64,000 nt of DNA from assembly GCF_014773225.1 (NCBI RefSeq), contig NZ_JACXAJ010000005.1, positions 124,001 through 188,000 of the forward strand. The letters run 5' to 3'. This DNA comes from Pontibacter aquaedesilientis. GTDB taxonomy: Bacteria; Bacteroidota; Bacteroidia; Cytophagales; Hymenobacteraceae. A program made the translations under genes and the position numbers. The notes under the pieces were generated by a model. The model was not told the origin of the DNA, searched no databases, and saw nothing but the letters and a program-made list of their open reading frames with translations. Shown here piece after piece: positions 8,889-16,626 of the stretch. Within the stretch, counting starts at the first letter, position 1, and the number at the start of each line of letters is the position of its first letter.

Positions 8889-9461
8889 TCACTCCACCCG
8901 AATATCATACCTTGCCAGAAGTCCTATCAAGCCACTTTGCGAAAACTTGGATTTCTTAATGTTGTTAAGTTCGGGGTCTATGGTGTAATTAAACGCTGTA
9001 ACCAGATTGGCTTCATTCAGGTTGGTTCTTTCAAAAACTGCTCCAGCCAGGTCGGTATTATCAAACTTCGCTTTGGTTAGGTTGGCTTGCTCAAATACCG
9101 CGTTTTTAAGCGACGAGTCGATAAAGTGTGTCTTGGGCATTTTGCGTTTCAGGAAAGAGGCATAGTCCAGCAGGCAGTTCTCAAACCGGACCGTGAACAG
9201 AAACTCCTCGCACGCACTGAAATCTATACCTGTGAGCTTGCACTCCTTGAATACCACATCGTTTAGCGTCGCACCGCTCAGGCGCAACATAGCCAGGTTG
9301 CAGCCCACAAACTGACAATCGGTAAAGCGGTTCTGGGAGAAATCGCCGTTAGAGAAGTCACAGTTCTTGAACACGCAATCCTCAAACTCCCTGCCGGTGA
9401 TAGTCTGATTAGGATTTATGATTTTCTCGAATAGTCTGTCCTGGTGCAGTTGTTCTTTCAT
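8889..9461 (-). CDS. pentapeptide-repeat protein (Qnr-like fold)
   Basis: The 190-residue protein is built from A(D/N)LxX/F-type pentapeptides. Runs such as FEDCVFKNCDFSNGDFSQNR at about 27-46 and FEQANLTKAKFDNTDLAGAV at about 124-143 are clear. A small break at about 83-113 divides two repeat blocks. Pentapeptide repeats fold into a right-handed quadrilateral beta-helix. In the Qnr/MfpA group this shape mimics DNA and protects gyrase, but many relatives have unknown roles, so the function is not assigned. There is no signal peptide, so it should be cytoplasmic. It is a single gene with a terminator-like hairpin between it and the ferredoxin gene upstream of it. Confidence 0.88.
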   Translation of the reverse strand: MKEQLHQDRLFEKIINPNQTITGREFEDCVFKNCDFSNGDFSQNRFTDCQFVGCNLAMLRLSGATLNDVVFKECKLTGIDFSACEEFLFTVRFENCLLDYASFLKRKMPKTHFIDSSLKNAVFEQANLTKAKFDNTDLAGAVFERTNLNEANLVTAFNYTIDPELNNIKKSKFSQSGLIGLLARYDIRVE

Positions 9462-9488
9462 GGCTGTTAAGTGAATGGGTTAAAAATA

Positions 9489-9520
9489 AAAAAACCTGCC
9501 ATAAGAGACAGGTTTTTTTG
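9489..9520. terminator. bidirectional terminator after the ferredoxin gene
   Basis: The stem AAAAAACCTG at 9490-9499 pairs with CAGGTTTTTT at 9510-9519, with a short loop and T-runs in both directions. It serves the minus-strand ferredoxin gene ending at 9540. Confidence 0.8.
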
Positions 9521-9539
9521 TATTTGGTATGGCTATACC

Positions 9540-9911
<372 letters not shown>

Positions 9912-9915
9912 TTAG

Positions 9916-9923
9916 TACTTTTG
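9916..9923 (+). promoter_or_regulatory. candidate -7 box for the acyl-CoA reductase gene
   Basis: TACTTTTG fits TAnnTTTG on the plus strand, about 75 bases before the start at 9999, in the divergent spacer shared with the ferredoxin gene. Confidence 0.35.
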
Positions 9924-9998
9924 TATCGCTTTATTTACCGAACAAAATTAGAAACATTAAGTATCCGTATCAAATAAATTTTAACACAGCGGTTTGCC

Positions 9999-11009
9999 AT
10001 GACAATAGAGAACAGAATCGAAGCTTTCGTGAAGCTGGGGAAGCAACTGCAGGACATGACACCTGAGGACCGCCAAGCCCTCGCTTTTGTTGCAAAAGCC
10101 AAGAACCCGTGGTTCGATGAGGCTAGCGTTTCTGCTGCCCTGCAGGGGATCATCACCTTGCTCGACGAACAGTATCTCCGTGAATGGATTTACCCTTACC
10201 ACCTCAAACAGGTTACACCCCAAAAGGTTGGCGTTGTGATGGCGGGAAACATCCCGATGGTCGGTTTTCACGATTTTATGTCGGTTTTGCTGAGTGGACA
10301 CTTCCTGCTGGCCAAACTGAGCGCTGATGACGATGTGTTGATGCGCCGTATCGCCAGCATGCTGGTAGGTATAGAACCAGCCTTTGCCAGCCAGTTCGAG
10401 TTTGTGGATATGCTCAAGGAAGCCGACGCGATCATTGCAACCGGCTCCGATAACACGGCCCGCTACTTCGAGTACTACTTTGCAAAGCGACCGCACATCA
10501 TCCGAAAGAACCGTACCAGCATAGGCATACTGACGGGCCACGAAGAGGAAGAAGACCTGCAGGCACTGGGCAACGATATTTTCCAGTACTATGGGCTGGG
10601 TTGCCGCAACGTTTCCAAGGTATACGTCCCGGAAGGCTATACCTTCGACAAACTGTTTGAAGCCATCGAGCACCATCAAACCATTGTCGAGCACCACAAA
10701 TACCACAATAACTACGATTACAACAAGTCCATCCTGCTCGTGAACCGGGTACCGCACTTCGACAATGGTTTTCTGCTTGTGCAGCCGAGTGAGCAACTGG
10801 TATCTCCGATCTCAGTGCTGTTCTACGAAACCTTCACTTCATTATCTGACCTGCGCGACAAACTGGCTGCCGTGAAAGAAAAAACGCAGTGCGTAGTTTC
10901 CGCACACGGCTGGCTCGAGGGCAGTATCCCGTTCGGAGACGCCCAGTGCCCCATGCCATGGGACTACGCCGATGGCGTGGATACGATGGCGTTTTTGCAG
11001 CGTTTGTAG
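9999..11009 (+). CDS. LuxC-type acyl-CoA reductase
   Basis: The 336-residue protein matches the LuxC/acyl-CoA reductase family, part of the aldehyde dehydrogenase superfamily. These enzymes reduce fatty acyl-CoA or acyl-enzyme to aldehyde with NADPH. The nucleotide-binding part contains VGVVMAGNIPMVGFHDFM near 73-90 and ATGSDNTARYFEYYF near 147. The likely nucleophilic cysteine is in YGLGCRNVSKVYVP near residue 203. No lux operon surrounds it, so bioluminescence is not implied. In Bacteroidota such stand-alone copies are common and their physiological substrate is unknown. The gene is divergent from a ferredoxin and 8 bases upstream of a polysaccharide deacetylase gene. Confidence 0.9.
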   Translation: MTIENRIEAFVKLGKQLQDMTPEDRQALAFVAKAKNPWFDEASVSAALQGIITLLDEQYLREWIYPYHLKQVTPQKVGVVMAGNIPMVGFHDFMSVLLSGHFLLAKLSADDDVLMRRIASMLVGIEPAFASQFEFVDMLKEADAIIATGSDNTARYFEYYFAKRPHIIRKNRTSIGILTGHEEEEDLQALGNDIFQYYGLGCRNVSKVYVPEGYTFDKLFEAIEHHQTIVEHHKYHNNYDYNKSILLVNRVPHFDNGFLLVQPSEQLVSPISVLFYETFTSLSDLRDKLAAVKEKTQCVVSAHGWLEGSIPFGDAQCPMPWDYADGVDTMAFLQRL

Positions 11010-11017
11010 TTGAATTT

Positions 11018-11803
11018 ATGCGAACACATATTTTTTGGGCTTTACTAGCACTGTTATTTGCTGCTACTTCGAGTTGGGCTGTTTATGTGTTGTTTAGGCC
11101 CTCTTATATCTATAACCGTCCTGCTCAACCGGCTTTTGTTATGAGTTTCGACGATAAATATGTAGGTGAATGGTATGCTCATAGGGAGCTTTTCAAAAAG
11201 TACAGTGTAAGGGCTACCTTCTTTATTACCATGCCGCATCAGCTATCTCCGTCTGAGATAGAAATGTTAAAGCAGTTGGCAGCAGATGGTCATGAGATTG
11301 CATCACATAGCTATCTCCACGAAAACTCGTCTAAGTTTATTAAAAGAAATGGTGTGCCCGCATATGTTGCAAAAGAAATTACATCTGCTATCAAAGCAAT
11401 GCAGGCCATTGGTTTTACACCTTCTACATTTGCTTATCCTTATGGAGCTCGCTCTATAACAATTGACCGAGAGCTGAACAAATATTTCCATCTGCTTCGC
11501 GGCGACTCTTGGAAAGTGGCGGGCAAAGGTATAGATGAACTTGACAGGATTTTTTATAAGTATGATGGTAACCGTTTAGTTCATGGCTTAGGTGTAGATG
11601 CTAATAGTGGCGTCACTTTGCAGGATTTGGAAATAGGCTTTAGAAGAGCAGCGCAAAATAATGAGGCAATCCTTATTTATGCTCATAATATTTTAGAACA
11701 ACCTAGTGGTTATAGTATATCACCACAAACTCTTGAATCCATATTTAAACTCGCCCAAAAGCATAACTTAAGCTCGCTTACATTTAGAGAGTTAATATTA
11801 TAA
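11018..11803 (+). CDS. polysaccharide deacetylase (NodB-like), exported
   Basis: The 261-residue protein begins with one hydrophobic segment (MRTHIFWALLALLFAATSSW), a signal peptide or membrane anchor. A NodB homology domain follows. Motif 1 is MSFDDKY, with the two metal and catalytic aspartates. ATFFITM and the metal-binding H-x3-H in SHSYLHE come next, and FAYPYGAR provides the later conserved arginine motif. Such enzymes remove N- or O-acetyl groups from peptidoglycan, chitooligosaccharides or exopolysaccharide. The in-frame extension upstream to 10889 overlaps the preceding gene and has no homology, so the ATG at 11018 is used. Composition is visibly more AT-rich than the acyl-CoA reductase gene 8 bases upstream, hinting at separate origin. 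Confidence 0.88.
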   Translation: MRTHIFWALLALLFAATSSWAVYVLFRPSYIYNRPAQPAFVMSFDDKYVGEWYAHRELFKKYSVRATFFITMPHQLSPSEIEMLKQLAADGHEIASHSYLHENSSKFIKRNGVPAYVAKEITSAIKAMQAIGFTPSTFAYPYGARSITIDRELNKYFHLLRGDSWKVAGKGIDELDRIFYKYDGNRLVHGLGVDANSGVTLQDLEIGFRRAAQNNEAILIYAHNILEQPSGYSISPQTLESIFKLAQKHNLSSLTFRELIL

Positions 11804-11895
11804 ACCATTCAAAAAACCGTATCCTCCTTAGAACCAAAATAATAGTGTGGCATGTTTTGTGGGTATATACCTGCTCACACTAATTATTTAAAACT

Positions 11896-12195
11896 ATGAA
11901 GAGGACCGAGAAACGAGCCAATCTGATCCAAAAGGAGCATATTCCTATGCTACATTTCGGACAGGAAGATGTATTGAAGGATCCCACAGCCCGTAGCATA
12001 CGACACTACGAGGCCAACCGCGCTACCATTTTAGGCAATGCTTATCGCAACAAAGCCCTTATCACGTTCTGTACCGATGATGGGGAGGTGAAGCAGGTGG
12101 AAACCACTGTATGGTGCTATGATGACAACTTCGTCTTACTCAAGTCAGGGACGTTTCTTCCGCTGAAATCTATTCTTAAGATTGAGAACTGTTGA
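11896..12195 (+). CDS. conserved small protein, unknown function
   Basis: The 99-residue soluble protein has no signal peptide and no membrane segment. The N-terminus is basic (MKRTEKRANLIQKEH). The C-terminal half reads as alternating beta strands (KALITFCTDDGEVKQVETTV and NFVLLKSGTFLPLKSI), suggestive of a small Sm-like or beta-barrel fold. That is a guess from strand pattern only. I recognise no family. It is host-like in codon use, stands alone and is followed by a strong bidirectional hairpin terminator, which supports it being a real transcription unit. Confidence 0.65.
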   Translation: MKRTEKRANLIQKEHIPMLHFGQEDVLKDPTARSIRHYEANRATILGNAYRNKALITFCTDDGEVKQVETTVWCYDDNFVLLKSGTFLPLKSILKIENC

Positions 12196-12255
12196 TGGCG
12201 CAATTTCACTGGCCTGATACGCCGGCTATACCTGCGACAAGCTTTTAAAGATAAA

Positions 12256-12300
12256 AAAACAGCCCGCATTCGAAGATTCACTTCTCATGCGGGCTGTTTT
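12256..12300. terminator. bidirectional terminator
   Basis: AAACAGCCCGCAT at 12257-12269 pairs with its complement at 12287-12299. There is an A-run before and a T-run after. It sits between the convergent 11896 and 12425 genes. Confidence 0.85.
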
Positions 12301-12380
12301 GGTTTATACTTTTGCGAGTCACAGACTCGCTTTTATAGGTGGGCACGGGAATAATTCCCGCGCCAGAGCTTCAAAAGGTC

Positions 12381-12416
12381 TGTGCACGATTCGGACAGGT
12401 CGCGACCTGTCCCTAC
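12381..12416. repeat. 36 bp dispersed palindromic repeat (family F), copy 1
   Basis: The 36 bases starting TGTGCACGATTCGG, with the perfect palindrome GGACAGGTCGCGACCTGTCC at 12393-12412 in the centre, recur identically at 35305-35340. Decayed copies are near 18103-18130 and, inverted, at 42380-42416. The element lies at the 3' side of the nucleoside phosphorylase gene. Confidence 0.8.
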
Positions 12417-12424
12417 ACGACTAA

Positions 12425-13279
12425 TTAAATTCTATCCAGCACTTTCACAATCAGGCTGTCGATCACTTCTTCGGCATTAGAGGCAAATTCCTGCGAAATG
12501 CGGTTGGCCACAATTGCATTGAGCGATAGCATCTCATGACCCAACAAGCGCCCCATGGCGTAGTAGCCGGCTGTCTCCATCTCAAAGTTCGTGATACGGA
12601 AATCGCATACACGGAAATCCTGGTATACCTTGAGTAAATCAGGATTACGCAAACCGCCACGCAGCACACGGCCCTGTGGTGCATAGAACCCCGGGCAAGT
12701 TAGTGTATTGCCTGGCACCATGTCAAACGCAATCTTCTCGATCAGGCTTTTGGAACCGTTCACACAATAAGGACGGAAACCCACGCCCAGTTGCTCCTGC
12801 AGCGCTTTGGTTATACTTTCCTCGTTCTCGTTCTGCTGCAGCGGGTAGAATTCCATGAGTGAGTCTAAACCTACTGCGTAATGCGATGCCAGGTGGCTCC
12901 CTAACGGAATGTCTGACTGCAAGGAGCCCGAAGTACCGATGCGCACGATCTTAAGCGAGATTTTCTCTTCATTCACCTCTCGCGACTGGAAATCGATGTT
13001 AACCAGCGCATCGAGCTCGTTCATCAGAATGTCAATGTTATCGGTGCCCATACCGGTGGAAATCACCGTGAGGCGCTTGCCTTTGTAGTAGCCGGTATGG
13101 GTCACAAACTCACGTTTCGCAACCTGAACCTCTATCTCATCAAAATACTTGCTCACCATCGCCACACGATCGGGGTCGCCGACTGTGATGATAGTATCCG
13201 AAATGTGCTCCGGTTGCAGGTTGAGGTGATAGATCGTGCCGTTTTTGTTGATGATAAGTTCTGATTCTGGAATGACCAT
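12425..13279 (-). CDS. nucleoside phosphorylase (uridine phosphorylase-like)
   Basis: The 284-residue protein is of the PNP/UDP family (NP-I fold). These enzymes cleave nucleosides with phosphate to base and ribose-1-phosphate in salvage. Visible signatures are TVGDPDRVAMVSKYFD near 33, the STGMGTDNIDI phosphate-site motif near 75, RIGTSGSLQSDIPLG near 113 and the nucleoside-site NFEMETAGYYAMGRLLGH near 233. The last motif has the E-M-E-T ribose-binding pattern. Uridine phosphorylase is the closest match in feel, but purine specificity cannot be excluded. It is a single gene on the minus strand; its promoter-side spacer is a family C hairpin element. Confidence 0.88.
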   Translation of the reverse strand: MVIPESELIINKNGTIYHLNLQPEHISDTIITVGDPDRVAMVSKYFDEIEVQVAKREFVTHTGYYKGKRLTVISTGMGTDNIDILMNELDALVNIDFQSREVNEEKISLKIVRIGTSGSLQSDIPLGSHLASHYAVGLDSLMEFYPLQQNENEESITKALQEQLGVGFRPYCVNGSKSLIEKIAFDMVPGNTLTCPGFYAPQGRVLRGGLRNPDLLKVYQDFRVCDFRITNFEMETAGYYAMGRLLGHEMLSLNAIVANRISQEFASNAEEVIDSLIVKVLDRI

Positions 13280-13280
13280 T

Positions 13281-13372
13281 TTTTAGATTTTTAGATGTTA
13301 GATGCTAGATTTTAGACGATTAAAATGATGTTTAGAAGTCAATATCTAATATCTAACTTCTAGCATCTGTTT
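13281..13372. repeat. spacer hairpin element, family C
   Basis: The left arm contains AGATGTTAGATGCTAGAT. The right arm contains ATCTAATATCTAACTTCTAG. The two are imperfect reverse complements around a centre of about 30 bases. Same family as 1646-1765. It occupies nearly the whole promoter side of the nucleoside phosphorylase gene. Confidence 0.7.
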
Positions 13373-13380
13373 GATATAAA

Positions 13381-13419
13381 CAAAGAAAAGCGTGACCGTT
13401 GGGTACACGCTTTTCTTTG
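13381..13419 (-). terminator. terminator of trhO
   Basis: A perfect 14 bp stem CAAAGAAAAGCGTG/CACGCTTTTCTTTG (13381-13394 and 13406-13419) lies just past the trhO stop on the minus strand. Confidence 0.8.
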
Positions 13420-13432
13420 CTTTAGAGAATAC

Positions 13433-14401
13433 CTATTTAGTTACGTCAGAAACCTTGCGACGGTTAAATCCTTTGAGCGGATTGTAGCCATTCATATTTT
13501 TCTGGTAGTAGCCTGTGCCATCGTAAGGGCGTTTTTCCGGGTGCTCTTTGCACTCAGTGGAGCAGGCACCTTCCAGTTCCCAGCCGCACTTCTCGCAGAT
13601 CGGCACGTGCAGATTGCACACCGAGTTAGCGCAGTTTACCATCCGGTCTTCCTCGGTACCGCATACATAGCACTTCGAAATCACCTTTGGGTTCACGGAG
13701 TTCACATCCACGGCCACGCGGTTGTCGAACACATAGCACTTGCCTTCAAAATCCTCACCGCCTGCTTCTTTGCCGTATTTGATGATGCCGCCATGCAGCT
13801 GATACACGTCTTCAAAGCCTTGCTCCAACAGGAAGGCACTGGCTTTTTCGCACTTGATACCGCCTGTGCAGTAAGTCAGGATCTTCTTGCCCTTTAGCTC
13901 TTCTTTCAGGGCATCGATTCGTTCCGGAAACTCACGGAAGTTCTCAATGTCCAAGGTAACGGCACCTTTGAAACGACCTACACTGTACTCATAATCTGAG
14001 CGCATGTCCACCACCACCACGTCCTCGCGGTCTTTCATTTCCTTGAACTCCTTCGGCTCCAGGTGTATGCCAGTACGTACATTCGGATCGATGTGCAGCA
14101 GCCCGGAGTGTACAATTTCGGCTTTGGTGCGCACATGCAGTTTGGCAAAAGCGTGCTTGTCCGAATCGTCCACCTTGAAGTCTACCTTAGCGAAACGCGG
14201 GTCTGCTTTCACGATCTCCATATACCTGTCGCAGTCGGCCTTCAGACCAGACACAGTACCATTGAGGCCCTCTTTGGAAATGATGATTCGGCCGAGCAGG
14301 TTCAGCTCCAGGCAAAGTAGGTGATGTTCTTCCCGGAACGCCTCCGGATCTGCTATCGGTGTGTAGCAGTAGTACAGTAGTATGCTGTATGGTTTGTTCA
14401 T
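13433..14401 (-). CDS. trhO: tRNA uridine(34) hydroxylase TrhO (rhodanese-like, YceA family)
   Basis: The 322-residue protein has an N-terminal ferredoxin-like UPF0176 domain (residues 1-95, with GRIIISKEGLNGTVSG). A rhodanese domain spans about 120-215, with catalytic CTGGIKCEKA near residue 178. The C-terminal tail (about 240-295) carries several cysteine pairs (CYVCGTEE, CEKCGWELEGACSTEC) that look metal-binding. In E. coli TrhO catalyses oxygen-dependent 5-hydroxylation of uridine 34 in tRNA wobble positions. All expected elements are present, so the same role is inferred. It is a single gene with a hairpin terminator. Confidence 0.93.
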   Translation of the reverse strand: MNKPYSILLYYCYTPIADPEAFREEHHLLCLELNLLGRIIISKEGLNGTVSGLKADCDRYMEIVKADPRFAKVDFKVDDSDKHAFAKLHVRTKAEIVHSGLLHIDPNVRTGIHLEPKEFKEMKDREDVVVVDMRSDYEYSVGRFKGAVTLDIENFREFPERIDALKEELKGKKILTYCTGGIKCEKASAFLLEQGFEDVYQLHGGIIKYGKEAGGEDFEGKCYVFDNRVAVDVNSVNPKVISKCYVCGTEEDRMVNCANSVCNLHVPICEKCGWELEGACSTECKEHPEKRPYDGTGYYQKNMNGYNPLKGFNRRKVSDVTK

Positions 14402-14424
14402 AACGGCTTAGTTTCAGCTAAGTG

Positions 14425-14528
14425 TTAAAATAAATTGTTTAATTGTTGATTGTTAAATTGTTGGATGGCTGTATTGCTAAATTGCTGATTATTTTCAACA
14501 ATTAAACAGTTTAGCAATTTAACCATTT
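14425..14528. repeat. spacer hairpin element, family B (AATTGTTAAAT type)
   Basis: The left arm repeats TTAATTGTTGATTGTTAAAT. The right arm has CAACAATTAAACAGTTTAGC and then CAATTTAACCATTT. The arms are imperfect reverse complements. Related elements are at 56654-56740 and 57862-57955. Confidence 0.7.
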
Positions 14529-14631
14529 ATCCTACAAAGTTACCAGCTACTTTTCAGTTGCAAAATGACCTATTTTTCAGTTGCAAAACGACCTATGTCA
14601 GTTTTGAAACAGCAGATGCCGGCAGAAAAGT

Positions 14632-15267
14632 TTACTTAACCGGTGCAGCCGGGTTGCCAAACACGGTGGCTTTGGCGGGCACATTGGCTACCACCACAGA
14701 ACCTGCGCCAACACGGGCGTTTTTCCCGATCTTCACTCCTGACACGATCACAGCACCAGTACCGATAAAGGCTCCATCTTCCACGATCACTTCGGAATTG
14801 ATAATGGCACCTGCCCCGATCTGCACGTTATCGCCGATCTCTGCTTTGGTATCTACCAGCGCACGGGACTCGATAACGTTGTAGTTGCCTATTTTAGCGT
14901 TATTGTTCAACACTGCGCCAGCTCCTATCATGTTGCCGTGGCCAAGCCAGGCAAACTCCGAAACAGCGCTGAACTTGTGTATAGCGTTAACAGGCACCAC
15001 CTTATACTCACCTTTAAGCATTTTGATGAGGCCTTTACGGGCCGCTGAATCCTCCACGGCCACAAACACGTCGCACTTCTTGCCGATCAGTTTCAGAAAA
15101 TCATTGTCCTCTGTGCTGCTCATGACCGACACATTGTTCAGTTCCTGCTGCTGCAAGTCCTTGCTGTCGTCGAGGAAGCAGTACACCACCACATTGTTGC
15201 TGTTGAAAATATCGAGAGCTGCGGTACCCAGTTTCTGGGCACCAAGAATTATCACCGGATTTTGCAT
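14632..15267 (-). CDS. NeuD-like sugar O-acyltransferase / acetyltransferase
   Basis: The 211-residue protein has an N-terminal nucleotide-binding-like PglD_N domain (MQNPVIILGAQKLGTAALDI, residues 1-80). A left-handed beta-helix of hexapeptide repeats follows from about 95 to 205 (IGAGAVLNNNAKIGNYNVIE, then VGAGSVVVANVPAKATVFGN). This is the PglD/NeuD family, which acetylates amino-sugars or sialic acid for surface glycans. The ATG at 15265-15267 is preferred over a further upstream start, because a TACCTTTG -7 box lies 20 bases ahead of it. No glycan cluster is adjacent except the membrane protein upstream, so the substrate is unknown. Confidence 0.85.
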   Translation of the reverse strand: MQNPVIILGAQKLGTAALDIFNSNNVVVYCFLDDSKDLQQQELNNVSVMSSTEDNDFLKLIGKKCDVFVAVEDSAARKGLIKMLKGEYKVVPVNAIHKFSAVSEFAWLGHGNMIGAGAVLNNNAKIGNYNVIESRALVDTKAEIGDNVQIGAGAIINSEVIVEDGAFIGTGAVIVSGVKIGKNARVGAGSVVVANVPAKATVFGNPAAPVK

Positions 15268-15286
15268 AGCCAATTTAAATAAGCTG

Positions 15287-15294
15287 CAAAGGTA
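15287..15294 (-). promoter_or_regulatory. candidate -7 box for the NeuD-like gene
   Basis: On the minus strand TACCTTTG fits TAnnTTTG, 20 bases from the ATG at 15267. It supports the shorter start. Confidence 0.5.
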
Positions 15295-15306
15295 CAAAGA
15301 ATAATG

Positions 15307-16626
15307 CTAATCTGCTGCGGTTTGAAACTCATTCCGGGGGAAGAGCTGTGCCAGCAAAGCCTGGTTGGTTCTGCACATAAACAAGAGGTGTACCACAAAA
15401 GGCAGCACCACCACCCTATACCTACTCAGCGTACCCAGGTTTGGCATGCTGTAGGCCAGCAAAGTCCCCATCACGAATACAAAGACGAGCACCGCAATCA
15501 GGAGATAACCATGCCGCCATTTCCACCTGCTTTCTGAGAACAGGTCGCGCAGGAAACCGAAAACCAACAGAAGCAGCACCGTATTCTCCAATGCCGCCGC
15601 CAAAGTCCGCAGGCTATAGATTTCCCAGATAAACGGCCTGAAGAGCATGCCGATAAAGGCCAACTGCGAATGCAGCGCAAAGCTGAGGTAAGTGGGCTCC
15701 AGGAAAGGAAAATCGATACGGGGCTTGCCTTGCGAAGCCAGCAGGCTAGTCTGGTAGTTCCGGTATACCACATCGGGCAGGTTCTCGAGATGCAGGTTGG
15801 GATTGAGTTGCGTACCCAGGTAGGCTATACCTGAAAACAGTATTGTCAGGCCCAGCAGCTTCGGCAGCCAGTGCAGGTGCGCCAGCCTCCGGGTATAGAA
15901 AACCGCTTTGAGCAGCAGGCACAGCACCAACGTGAGCACCAGTGCCACAGCTACAAAGTACTTCACCAGCCAGACCAGGTATAGGCCCAGCAAAAACAGC
16001 GTAAAGTATAATAAAATACGTTTTTTGTCAGCCGTATTTAACAGATGCATGAAGCTTCCCAGCACCAGGCCCATCCCCCCCATCATGAAACTCTCCTTGG
16101 TCACGCCCGCCCCCCAGTATAGCACCGAAGGAAAAAAGATAAACCCGATGAGCGCAGCCCATGTGGTAGCGGGAAAGTAGCGTGAAATGGCGTTCACCAG
16201 AACCCACAGGCCCGTGAAACTGAACAAAGACAGGTATAGCGAACTGATGTAATAGTTGCCGTTGGTCAGCAACATGGGGATACTTAGCAGCCTTGGCATG
16301 TTCCAGGCGCTTTCGTAAAAAGGCCGCTGCAATGCTGCCAGCGAGGTATCGGTAGGGTCGTTGAGCAGCAGGTAGCGCAGGTAGGTGCCCATCCCCTGCT
16401 CGTGGGCCAGCTCGGTCATGAGCAGGGCCCGCTTGTAGTAGAGCTGCGTATCGCCTTTATCAAACACATGAAAGCTCAGTATACCTAACAGCAACCCGCA
16501 GCCCAGCTTGAGCAGCAGGGCAGGAAAAAAGTAGGCCCGGATCGGCTTTTCCCAATCCTGCTTCCAGAGCCACCAAACCAGACCGGCCAGTGCCAGCAGA
16601 TTCAGGCTGTTAATCAGTATACTCAC
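15307..16626 (-). CDS. polytopic membrane protein, glycosyltransferase-like
   Basis: The 439-residue protein has about ten to twelve hydrophobic segments spread over its whole length (LALAGLVWWLWKQ near the start, AYFFPALLLKLGCGLLLGIL, YFTLFLLGLYLVWLV and others). A periplasmic-looking loop near 55-75 contains FDKGDTQLYYKRALLMTELA. The aspartate-containing first loop after an early membrane helix, in a multi-spanning protein, recalls GT-C fold glycosyltransferases and O-antigen-type proteins. No signature confirms it. The start is GTG at 16624-16626, overlapping the TGA of the DUF2851 gene as GTGA, so translation is probably coupled. Longer in-frame starts would run deep into the neighbour. 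Confidence 0.7.
   Translation of the reverse strand: MSILINSLNLLALAGLVWWLWKQDWEKPIRAYFFPALLLKLGCGLLLGILSFHVFDKGDTQLYYKRALLMTELAHEQGMGTYLRYLLLNDPTDTSLAALQRPFYESAWNMPRLLSIPMLLTNGNYYISSLYLSLFSFTGLWVLVNAISRYFPATTWAALIGFIFFPSVLYWGAGVTKESFMMGGMGLVLGSFMHLLNTADKKRILLYFTLFLLGLYLVWLVKYFVAVALVLTLVLCLLLKAVFYTRRLAHLHWLPKLLGLTILFSGIAYLGTQLNPNLHLENLPDVVYRNYQTSLLASQGKPRIDFPFLEPTYLSFALHSQLAFIGMLFRPFIWEIYSLRTLAAALENTVLLLLVFGFLRDLFSESRWKWRHGYLLIAVLVFVFVMGTLLAYSMPNLGTLSRYRVVVLPFVVHLLFMCRTNQALLAQLFPRNEFQTAAD

Noticed and set aside
9999..11009. Bioluminescence (lux) operon
   Set aside because: Only a LuxC-type reductase is present; luxA, B, D and E are absent nearby.
10889..11017. Longer start for the polysaccharide deacetylase
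   Set aside because: The extra 43 codons overlap the acyl-CoA reductase gene and lack any homology; the signal peptide begins at 11018.
14425..14528. Possible CRISPR-like repeats
   Set aside because: The repeated words are irregular in length and form inverted arms; there are no uniform direct repeats with unique spacers and no cas genes nearby.
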